A stretch of 64,000 nt of DNA. Source: Tachypleus tridentatus (taxonomy: Eukaryota; Arthropoda; Merostomata; Xiphosura; Limulidae). A model generated the notes under the pieces. The model was not told the origin of the DNA, ran no database searches, and was given only the letters and a program-made list of their open reading frames with translations. The translations under genes were made by a program, and so were the position numbers. Below, in pieces: positions 34,560-45,170 of this stretch. Position 1 is the stretch's first letter. Each line of letters opens with the position of its first letter. Location of the stretch: positions 28,685,276-28,749,275 of the forward strand of contig NW_027467782.1 of NCBI RefSeq assembly GCF_004210375.1. The letters are read 5' to 3'.

Positions 34560-35335
34560 CACTCATTTCTACTCTTTTTATATTTAATACTTCTAACTTT
34601 CAATACAGTGTATCTGTCCTCACAAAATTTGGCATACTTTCAGTTAACATTCCAAGTCATTCACATACAAAAATCATATCTTTAGTGAAGAATTAAAAAA
34701 AATACAATGGAGATTTTTTCACGAATTTATTGAGCATTTACTTTGAATAGTCCACAGGCAAAGTAATTTTCATATTAAAATAAAAAAAATACTTTTTGTC
34801 ACCTCAAGAATCTCAAATTTCCTTTGTGTAGTCCCTATAATCTCCTAAGTAATACATTTCAAACAATTTTTGTTCCAGTAAAAGTTTATAGTTCATGTTA
34901 TTTTCTTTACCCTATCTCAAAAATAAAATCAGTCAATTTTAGATACCTTGTAAGCACCAGAAAAAAAACAACCAAAAAAGTACCCATCTTTTCTTTCTAG
35001 AATGACTTAAATTGTAACATAAACCTACATTCTTTTATCCCAAGTAGTTTTAAGCTCATAGCAGAATAAACCTACTTATAACTAAACCACTAACCCACCA
35101 TTATGAGATGTTAATCACCTGGGAAACATGCAGTTCACATTACATTAATGAATTACATTACTTGTGAGTTGCTTGCTCATGAAAAAAATATTACTTAATT
35201 TGTCTGAACTAAACTACACTAAAAGGATACTTATTTTTACACTTTAGTTACTTTTATAAATAAACATAAAAATAAACATGAAAAATAAAATGCTTAATCA
35301 TTTTCATTTTTTCTTGCTATTGACTATTAAAGAGA
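34560..35335. repeat. Dispersed repeat R1, longest copy; 34,890-35,332 is inverted at 39,914-40,345
   Basis: The 440-base part from GTTCATGTTATTTTCTTTAC to CTTGCTATTGACTA recurs as its reverse complement 4.6 kb away with high identity (near 90% by eye). The earlier part resembles 61,070-61,420. No coding potential or terminal structure identifies the family. Confidence 0.82.
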
Positions 35336-36467
35336 CTTCATCCTAATTATGCTAGACTCCTAATAGTAATGCATTTAATAATTTGTATTTAATTAAATAA
35401 TGCACCAAACAATATAGATTTCTCAAAATTTTCCCTGGCTTTCCGGCTATGTGACAAAAGTCGTTACAAATTCATTCAACGTAGTTGTTAACTTTCTTGT
35501 AAGAACGACGTTTGTACTCCGAGTGACATCAACATTTCAGAACATTGTACAATATGCCATTTGATACATAAAAACCTTGACTTTCTATTGATCATAGGTA
35601 ACATATCATTAAATATAGAGAGAACAACTGATGAATTATGAAAGGCATGATGTGACAGGAAGGGTCTGATTTTCTCTTTGATAGCTCTGTAACCAAACAG
35701 AATTGAAGGCTATAAAAAAATCTGGTTTGTCTGAGTCATGATGAGTTTATAGAGAGAAATTTACTTTGAATTTTTTACTTTTCTGAATAGTGGTTGATAA
35801 AATATGAAAGATGACATGCTAGAAGAAAAGGTGTCAGAACAGAAGAAATACATGATTTTAAATATTGTAGAATTTAAAACTTATACACTATTAAAATATG
35901 GATTATTAGCTATGCTATTGTAATTAGTATAACACAAACACGAAGTAGTTTAATAAACTTCTGAATGTAAGACACTTAAACTTTGTATCTTATACATTAA
36001 AGAATAACACACAATATTAAAATAGATAAACAATCAATCACATTTTAAATTCAGGCCAACCTACAGCCTATAAAATGTTGACTCTATTTGGTTGGGGCCA
36101 ATTGAAAGTGTGAGAGTTGGCAGGCCATAACATTTCTTTCTATAAAATAAGCAAAAAAGAGTCCTTTATATTTTCTACCAACTATAAAACTAATCAAATT
36201 TCTATTAAATTGTGATATAGAAACTCTTAAATTTAATAACAGATGAAAAATAATTCATCAGATAAAAAACAAAACTATCAAATTTAAGCACTATAATTTC
36301 ATGTCATGAGCTGTATAGTGAGTTGGTGAACCAAATCTGACCTGCAGGCCACATGTTGTATACCTCTGTTCTACATGTTTAATATTTTCTACATTATCAT
36401 CAGCAAAAGTATCTAAGTAATGTAACATAAGTGTTAAAACTTCTGTATAAGTAGCATCCATTATTAC

Positions 36468-36588
36468 CTTGGCACAAGCAGCAGCCTCTTTCTGTTTTTT
36501 GAGATGGGTTATTCTTGAACTGAGAAACATCTGGAAAATGTTCCTGAATTCCTTTCTGAAGAATATTGATAGCTTGTTCCTGTTCATT
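36468..36588 (-). pseudogene. ATR: ATR-like exon: AINILQKGI block, one base too long
   Basis: The acceptor TTGTTATACAG precedes 36,588 and the donor GTAATA follows 36,468. The first frame gives NEQEQAINILQKGIQEHFPD (human HQALIVLQKGVELCFPE). The last codons, KEAAACAK, must be read one base over to join ATLMLAKYSEESA of the next exon (human IHGRAMLLVGRFMEETA). The shift falls at an AAAAAA run (about 36,492-36,497). Length 121 is one base more than phase 0 to phase 0 allows. Confidence 0.88.
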
Positions 36589-36984
36589 CTGTATAACAAG
36601 TCACAAAATAAGCATACAGGTACCAGAGTACTAGCTGGCTATTAAAATTTTAGAAACATGACAAGTTTGCATATCATATAACTGATATCAATATCTACTG
36701 AAAACTTAAAACATTTAAAACCTCAATTTTTATATACATATCAATTTTGACATAATTTTAAAATAATATTGATTTACTACTGATTCACATGTATGTTTCT
36801 ACAAATATCTTGTACAACATCCATTTTGAAGATTCTTTACTTGATAACACTGTGTTATCAACCCTTCTGTTTCATTAAATTTTAATATCACCAGAGGAAG
36901 GGTGTTCAGGCTATTTATCATTTTTTGTGGTATAAATTTTTATTCTCCATTTTTCTTTAATACTAGACCACAGTAAGATGTAAC

Positions 36985-37280
36985 AGGGTCATTCAGTACA
37001 GTGGTTACAAATCTACATTATCACGAATAAAATACAGTATTAGGCCTAGATGAGTAATAACAAAATATTATACAGATAGATCAAAGACTAGATTATCCCA
37101 AGTACAGTTCAAGAAAAGACCTAGTTGAATAACAGGATTATTCTATACAGAGATCTTAGTTTACACTATCACAAGTACAGTTCAACATTAGGCACAGTTG
37201 AATGGAAACAGGATCATTTAATACAGTGATCTAAGACTATATTATCACAAGTACAATTTAATATTAGGTTAAGAAAAGTG
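36985..37280. repeat. ~80-bp tandem repeat, about four diverged units
   Basis: Units share CAGGATCATTTAATACAGTG, ATCTAAGACTATATTATCAC and AAGTACAGTTCAACATTAGG in that order. Located in the ATR-like intron about 400 bases upstream of the 36.5 kb exon. Confidence 0.8.
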
Positions 37281-39913
37281 ACACATGATCATTCAATTTG
37301 AGGTGTTATAGTTTAAAAGTCAGATATAACTTTTCAATCAGTAGGGGAAAAAATATATAGAAAGCTAGTACATCAGAAATATATGATAATATTTTAAAAT
37401 GTAAGATTTTTCACAGAAAACTTACTGTTCATTATTTTAACCCAAACCACATAACATTAAATACTCAAAACAAATCAAACTCACTTTAAACTATAAATCT
37501 TACAATTCAAGAGAGCAACACTCATTTGGAAATTGTTAACTTTCATGTAATCTAAAACCTACAGTGTTGAATTTGTTCACAAGTAAAAGTAAGTTGAAGT
37601 TAATACCTACATCAATGTGCCCTCTATCTTATATTGATAGTGTTCATAAACACCTCTGCACAATACTGACATTTTTCGAGACAGACCCAATCCACAGTCC
37701 CTCCCTCAGACATGAATGTCTGCATAGACTGTGGACATACTAAAAGAAATATATAATACTAACAACATAGTGAGGAACTGCACCACAGCCACAACAGGCA
37801 TGTTACACACTCAGAAACTAAACTGTGCAGTGGATGTGGAACTTGAAATGATATGTTATAATCACTGGCCAAGCCCCAACCACATATCCAAGGTATCACT
37901 GTTCAGGGTTGGAATCACAGGATCATGGTTCCTAAATCCCATGTTGGTGGATAGGGCATTTGGATCATAATATATATATGTGTGTGTGAGACAGGATGGA
38001 TCCAAACCCATAGCTACAGAGTGATGCATCTGGAATCATAAGAAGTAAATAAATAACACCAATGTGGACAAGCCCTTTCCTCAAACTGAAGAAGTCCAAA
38101 AGCAAAACCACAGATTTGGAATAACATGACACTGCATGCAATATTTAACCTGAGGAAACAGAACTTATCCAACCTGAAATTACAGACACTCATCCTCTCT
38201 CCCTAGCCAAGTGGGCAGCATAAATTCCATTTGTCCCTGGAATTACTGGAAAGATATGGAACAAACTGTGATGAACCAAAAACACAGAATGGGACTACTC
38301 TGCATCCACAATTATGAAGTGACAATGAACAATGTACTGAACCAACATTAATCAAGAAGAAAGACCACACCAAACCCAACTGGATAGCTGAGTGTCGAAA
38401 CTGAACTACTCTTACGAGTAAGCTCCTGTTTAAGCTGGTGCTGCTCCTACCAAAATCTGGAAAAAAAAACAACACTCAAAATCCTGAGTAGAAAGGTTTC
38501 TAACTGGGGGCAGGGGTAGTGCACATTAGAGAAGTCCTAAAAAACAATGCTCTAGAATCAGCAAAGTAAGTGAACCAAATTTCCTAAATTTTTAAAAGCA
38601 AACTGACCCTGATTTATTCAATCCACTGATGCAGAGATGGGGAAGAACCCCTTATGCTTTATTCATTATATTTTCTGAGTGGTAATCCAGCATAGTAGAG
38701 TAATACCACTCAGTCTGTCTCTGTGTGGTTGTATGTGACACCACATTTCCACAGAACCTGTAACAACCTAGATAAAGTATACTGTGTCAGTAGTTGCTAG
38801 AGTGAATTTGGTTTGATAAAAGCACACTTGATTGGGCAACACTCACCAAAAAGTAGAATTTTGAAATTAAAAAAAAAGAGAGAAGATTAGTGATGCAAAT
38901 ACTCACCTTTCAGTATAACCTAGCAGATGAGGTTAACATAGATGTAGGGGTAGTAAAAAAACCCTCAAAGAAAGATAATGCCAGATTATGTAAATAATGT
39001 GAGATAAAAGTATTGGGGAAGGTTCACACACAAGCTCAGAATGTCCTCCAGTGAGCAATTCAACTGGGCCACGATGAACATAGAAATGTGATAAGTTGAG
39101 ACTTGTAGAATTTTCCTTGCCTTCAGAGAGAGCCCATAAAAATCAATATGGATCAATTCTACCACTCATCCCATTGAGGTAACCAGAGGTAAGCCCTGGG
39201 AAACTAAAGAGACACAATAAATAAAAAGCCATTGTCCAGCACCACTAAAACCTTTAGTTTAGGCAACCTAACACCTCAAGGCCTTCATTAGACATAAGAA
39301 ACAATGGGGACCCATCATTTATATGTGTGAAAATAAAGAGGTCAGATGAATCAGTGAAAAGTATTTATCCCTTTCCCTGGCTGCCAGTGGTAAGGTAAGA
39401 AGGACCTATCTGGGTACAGAAAAACATGGGTAGAATGAAAAAGTGTCCTCTGTAAGTGTAATGCAAATAACTCTGACTGGTGATGTCCACAGGCCAGAAG
39501 CAACATAAAATAAACCCTAAGGGAAAAGTGGTACATGGTATATGAGATAAGGGTTGATTAGGCCAATCTCGTGCAATCAACAGAATACGACAAGAGATTG
39601 AAGAAATCATTGCTAGGAAGCTGGGTAACAGATTAATCAGTGGGTAGGTGTATAAGCACAATCCAGTCCAGTTATGACTGAATAGAACTATTGTCAATGC
39701 CTAAGGGTGGGTTACTAGAGACCAAAAGGCTGGTAGTTGAGTGTTCCAAAGAAAATGAGAAGTTTTAGCTCTGATAATAAATTCTATCTTTTTTGCTTTA
39801 GAGAAATAGTATCTGACTGTGCTGTGATGCTGCTACTAGTAGCAAGATGTCCATGTAATGGTGTGTGCACAGGCCCAGAGGATGGGGTTAATTAAAAAAA
39901 TTTGTAAACTTTA

Positions 39914-40345
39914 ATAGTCAATAGCAAGAAAAAATGAAAATGGTTAATCATTTTATTTTTATTTTTATGTATATTTATAAAAGTAACTAAAGTGTAAAAA
40001 TAAGTATCCTTTTAGTTTAGTTTAGGCAAAATAAGTAATAATAATATTTTTTCATGAGCAAGCAACTCACGAGTAAATTTAATTTATTAATGTAACGTGA
40101 GCTGCATGTTTCCCAGGTGATTAACATCTTATAATGGTGGGATAATGGTTTAATTATAAGTAGATTTATTCTGCTATGAGCTTAAAACTTCTTGGGATAA
40201 AAGAATGTAGGTTTATGTTACAATTTGAAGTCATTCTGGAAAGAAAAGATGGGTGCTTTTTTGGTTGTTTTTTCTGGTGCTTACGAGATAGCTAATATTG
40301 ACTGATTCCATTTTGAGATAGGGTAAAGAAAATAACATGAACTAT
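39914..40345. repeat. Dispersed repeat R1, inverted copy
   Basis: It is the reverse complement of 34,890-35,332, starting TAGTCAATAGCAAGAAAAAA and ending GGTAAAGAAAATAACATGAA. With its partner it makes a long inverted repeat around the 36.5 kb ATR-like exon and lies within the 37.7-42 kb repeat region. Confidence 0.85.
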
Positions 40346-41481
40346 AAACTGTAAACATATGGAACCAGTGTGAGTTTAAAGGGCAGAGAGATGACCTGCA
40401 GCACCAAACCCTTGTGCACAAAACATAGATAGTAGCAGGATGACTTCACCATGGAAATGTGTAGATAGGCATTAGCAACATTAAACATGGTCAACAACAT
40501 TCCCAACAAAAAAACACCAATATAGAATGAGGAATGACTCCACCGTGAACTGTGGAAGATTTAGGAATTGATTTAAATGAAAAGACTGATGACAATATGG
40601 GCACAACAAATATACAGAAATAAACCTTAGTAAGAACTGAAACAACTCTCTCAATCACTCCAATGACCAACACATCTCTGATAACCATGGATGGAATGAA
40701 GTTAAAACATTTGAGGACTTGCAGGAAGTGAAATACTATAAGATGATGAAAAATGGTAGTGGATATGAGAAATGAATGATCAATTCTGATGCAAGGGCCT
40801 GTAGTATCCATGGATCTGTGGTAAAGGTTTTCTACATGTACAAAATTAATGTAGATGAGTCCCCACAGGACACAAAGGAATACAGTAGTCATTTACACTG
40901 CTGGCAATACTCCAATCAATTGAACATGGAACCCTGTAGATAAGGGCAGAAAATATTGTAAGTAATGATGAAACAAGGGGTTGTTGTTAGGGTCAGGACA
41001 ACATTGGAACTAGACCTCCTGTAAGAGCTGAGGAAAGTCAAGCAACCAACAACTAAGACGAATGCAGATGGGTGACATAAGCTCTTGAATATGAAGGGTC
41101 TGGAATGCCTGCAAAAATCAAGAGTTTGAGAAAAAGGACTCATATAACACATGCAGGTTGTCAGTAAGTAGACAAATGCCCTCTAATATGTTTCAATGAA
41201 ATACCAACCACGAAATTCAGGAATGTGTTGAAGTCGACAACTGAAATGAGGAGAAAAAAAAAGTGTCCACACAGTAAATATTACAGTGTTAGTTAAGGTC
41301 AAACAAATCCTACAAAACTGTGATATATTCAGATTAAGCATAAACTTCTTTATGAAACTTCACATTTTCAGGAGCTGATCTATTCTCTGAGAGTCTAAAC
41401 ATGTATCTACCTCATGATAATGAGTTAAACATGCTGTTCTAACAAACATGGTAGACAAGACATAGCTGTCCCTTCACAAAA

Positions 41482-41616
41482 CTGAGCAATAAACATCTCT
41501 ATATGAGCCTCAGTATCAGGGAATGGAGGGAGGACTAAGTACTCACCAAACTGAGCAGTAAACATCTCTGTATGAGCCTCAGTATTAGGGAATGGAGGGA
41601 GGACTAAGTACTCACC
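41482..41616. repeat. Two tandem copies of a 69-bp unit
   Basis: CTGAGCAATAAACATCTCTA starts the first copy and CTGAGCAGTAAACATCTCTG the second, 69 bases later. The copies differ at only a few positions. Confidence 0.93.
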
Positions 41617-42516
41617 TTCAGACTTTTCCACCCCCAAGGAAAACCCACCAAGTAATGACAAAAAACATGACACACTGAATGAACTAAGTAAAGAAAAGAA
41701 GTTGGTAAAAGCTGATCAAAATTAGCCTCATTAGAAGCAAACAGATGAAAGGAATGCACAAGAAAAAGCAAATCTAAATTCTCTCCAGAATGTCCAGGAT
41801 CACCTAAAAGTTCAGCATCACAGTCCCCTGGAGACCACAACATCAAACCTATGTTTCCACCTTACTACAGATAAGGTCATGGACAGCCTCAACTAAGAGC
41901 GACTCCTTTCCCAATTTGGGAGCAATGTTATATATCAGAGGTGAGATAGGAGAGGCCTAATTTGTTTCCATGCTGGATACATTAATTCATGAATTCAAGC
42001 TGTAAACGTACATACCAAACAATTTTTTTTTTACTTCATGAAAGTCAAATATATAACCTGAAAAAATGCATAAAATTTGTATAAAAAATGCATAAGTAAA
42101 TATTAGTTTAGAAATACCAAATGTTATGGTGTTTGATGAGAGAACATTTTTTACTGCCTCAAATGTAAAAATTTTTCACTTCCAAGGTTAAATTCTTAAT
42201 GCTTTTAAGTTCCAGAACCTTGTACTTCCAAAATGTATACATTTAGAACATACAATGTTCATAATTTAACAGTTTCAAAGTTTAAAAAAGTGACATTTCT
42301 AAATTAATAATTTTCAAATTTACTACATTATAACATAATAGTTCAAAAATTTTAAATCACAGCAAAATCCTGGAGCTTCCAATTTCACAATTTTGGCATT
42401 TCAAAAATATTAAAAAGAGGTACTTTAAATAATTTCATCAAAAGTTTTACAAACAACTAAGAACAGTATCTGCTTTAATAATTACAAAATATATTACCAC
42501 TGAGATTTATATTTAC

Positions 42517-42616
42517 TTTATTCCAGTGCCACTTAGATTTTTCCACAAATGTCTCAGGTATGTTTAATACTCAAGCTTCTAGCAGACAACTATAAGCCCT
42601 CTGTTGATGACCACTT
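42517..42616 (-). pseudogene. ATR: ATR-like exon with an in-frame TGA
   Basis: The acceptor CCTGTGTCTTTTAG precedes 42,616 and the donor GTAAAT follows 42,517. The exon reads SGHQQRAYSCLLEA, stop, VLNIPETFVEKSKWHWNK. Human ATR has AGHHQTAYNALLNAGESRLA then ELYVERAKWLWSK. The TGA stands where the human protein has Gly, consistent with GGA to TGA. Length 100 is right for the phases (enters after 2 bases of a codon, leaves in phase 0), so only a substitution is needed to explain the break. Confidence 0.88.
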
Positions 42617-42904
42617 CTAAAAGACACAGGTTGAAAATACTATTCTGAAAATTAATGGACATGATTCATTGTACAGTTAATGGATTCTAATCATAATGTA
42701 TGCAATATAATAGTGCAATTAATTATGCAATTAATTATTACACAGATACTTCTTAGTTTTTAATAACAGTTAAATCTAATGATATAATTTAATTACAACT
42801 CATTCTCAAATAATTTCTTCACTTAGTGTATGGTACTAATTCTACAGTTATCAGATGAATTACTATCAAATATAATATTTATTCTAATGATTCAAATCTA
42901 GTAC

Positions 42905-43008
42905 CAGTTCTGGACTTTAGCCAGTGAACTTGAATACAAGCTATTAATATGCACAAGATTAGTTGATGAACACATGAAAGCTTCAAGCATGTCAAGAACT
43001 TGAAGTGG
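42905..43008 (-). pseudogene. ATR: Probable ATR-like exon: HFKFLTCL / EAF block
   Basis: The acceptor GTATTTTTACAG precedes 43,008 and a GTACTA donor follows 42,905. The incoming frame gives HFKFLTCL (invertebrate ATR typically RFHMLTELE). After a one-base shift, EAFMCSSTNLVHINS and AKVQNW follow, where human ATR has CELEHSI and later LNWVARLE. Length 104 is one base short of phase continuity with the exon at 48,647. The similarity is weaker than for the other exons. The next segment (human ARLEMTQNSYRAKEPILALR and following, about 45 residues) was not found between here and 42,616. Confidence 0.5.
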
Positions 43009-43182
43009 CTGTAAAAATACACGAGTTAAAACAAAGAGCATTTATTATCATAAAAAAAAAACAACCTAGATACAGCACTTACAGATTCCTGTGCTAACAA
43101 ACTTCCAAAACAAGCACTGAGAAACTAATGTCCCCATAAATTAAATCAATTATAGAAAGTATGGTGTCCTGAGACTCGTTGT

Positions 43183-43425
43183 TGAATGTTTATGCAAAGC
43201 TACACAAGAGCCATCTGCACTAGCCTTCTCTAATTTTGAGTGATGAATTATATAGAAAGCAATTAGCCAATACCATCCACCACTAACCTTTGTCAGACTG
43301 AATAGTTGGACAGACTGTCACAATATATAATGTTCCCACAGCTGAGAGGGCAAACATGTTCAGTAATGAGGTTCAATCCTGTAATCTGTAGATTACGAGC
43401 TGAAAAGCCTAATTATCAAGTTTCA
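43183..43425 (-). repeat. tRNA-derived SINE, family 2, strongly diverged
   Basis: The plus strand keeps the order of the family: GCAAAGCTACACAAGAGCCA, then the CACCACTAACC region, GACTGTCACAATATATAATG, GAGAGGGCAAACATGTTCAG and a degenerate tRNA head complement. It is older than the copies at 19-20 kb. Confidence 0.72.
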
Positions 43426-43429
43426 GATG

Positions 43430-45165
43430 TAATTTCTACATGACAGTTGCATGAAAGAGCCTTCTGTAATGGAGACTGTGCTGTCAGAATATTGTCAAGA
43501 TGTACAATCGTTAGACAGAGCACAACTATGTGGCAACATGAGCTGCAGCACTCCAACAAAATCATTGACTCATTCTCTGTGTTTGAATATTTTCATTAGG
43601 GGTATACAAGTTTAGATTGATTGATATCCTAGGTAGATTATGTATGATATCAGTAGTAACCAGATGTATACATTTAGTCGTATTACCTTTTGTTATATGG
43701 GGTTCAAGTCCTATTATTTTAGCATTACTCTAAGAAGAAAACTATATGTCAGAGATTTCTCTAAAAACACATATACAGGATATGTACAAAATATTAAGTC
43801 AGAAAAGCATTTAGAAGCCAAAAACAACTGTAATTAATTTGCATCAAATCACCTAACAGAGAGAGATCATATACAGCATCTTCTGTGGATTCCAATATGC
43901 TGTAGAAACATCAAGACTGAAAAACACTAGAATTCAGAAATATAAGAGATACACAGTAACTGGTAAAAGTAATCTATTATAAAAGCCCACCATGCCACAG
44001 AATAATTCCACCTCAAAGTTCAGAAAACTGCTAGTGGGGTAATTGTCAAATTATCAATACAATATCATTTTCATATTCAAACCCAGTTCTGCACAAGAAC
44101 CATATCAATCCACACACACAAAATGTTATCCTCATCACCTCTTATGCCAGACTTACAGTCCCCTGAAACATGTATGTTGTATTTATTCACTTATGTACAG
44201 AAAATGTGAGATAGAAGAACATAATCAAATATCTATCAGATCAACTGAAACAAGCTTTAGTTTCATTACATCCATCAGTAGGCCTCCATATTTCTGTAAA
44301 GTTTGAGGTCTGTACCCTCACGATTTTGGACATTTTGCTACTCTGGTATCAAGCTAATCCCTAAAAATTAAGCTACTTCAAAACAAAATTATTCTTGACA
44401 AAGTTCAATGGTTCTTACAATATTCTGAGTAATGGCACACATTTAAATCTCCATTATCATACTGTTGACAAAAAGAGAAATAAAAGCAATGCCAGATGGT
44501 AAACAAAATTATTTTTGAAACAGTATGATTTGGTTTGTAATGTCCTCTTTTGTTTGATCATTCCTGTATAAAACTTATGGACCTTATCTATGAAGATAGA
44601 ATCATTTTAAATATGAAGTTTTCTTTCAAACTTATAACTGGGTTACAAATAATACATGTCTTTTAACTTGACATAATTTTAGGCTAAAGTGACAATGCAT
44701 AATTAAAATATATATGTAAAAACGGCTGGTATGGGCAGAGAAAAACTCTATGTAGCAGGTTTTTCTCACCATCATGGATCATAAATTATTTCTTTAACAT
44801 TTTACTATGTGACACTAACAACAGAATCAAAAAGTCAGATTTTGATGAGAAATACTCCCCCAACTTAACTCAGTAAACTGGATTACGAATTTGTTTTTTT
44901 TAAAACTGCATTTAGTTTAAATTTTCATCAGAAGCTTACAACCAAGGTGTGCTACTTGTATAAATTGTGAGACTAATATATAACTTTACTGTGATTATAA
45001 ATTAGAATATTTTAATAAACATTAATGATTCTGTTAATGTGAACAAAGTGTTAGAAGAAAATGATACCCCATAAACACATTATATAATATTCTCTCTGTG
45101 AGAATGTACATAAAAGCTCAATGACTGATGAAGAGCCAGTGTAAGGGGACGATTATAGTCACAGA
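43430..45165. other. ATR-like intron; no gene recognised
   Basis: AT-rich DNA. A short stretch near 44,720 (ACGGCTGGTATGGGCAGAGA) looks like part of a dispersed repeat of unknown family. Nothing else stands out. Confidence 0.45.
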
Positions 45166-45170
45166 GACAA

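Larger units (their letters stand above)
37700..41990. repeat. Large region of higher GC made of dispersed-repeat material
   Basis: This ~4-kb part of the ATR-like intron differs in base composition from its surroundings. Pieces recur elsewhere: 37,860-38,125 resembles 63,450-63,690, and related sequence occurs near 57.2-58.2 and 63.1-63.4 kb. Minus-strand ORFs of 90-133 codons at 38.2, 39.4-39.7 and 40.5-41.1 kb have no recognisable domain, no conserved motifs and no common product. I consider them chance ORFs in repeat DNA. The family is unknown to me. Confidence 0.5.

Noticed and set aside
40491..40892. 133-codon minus-strand ORF
   Set aside because: No recognisable motif, no splice context and it lies within dispersed-repeat DNA; hydrophobic composition is what T-rich DNA gives by chance.
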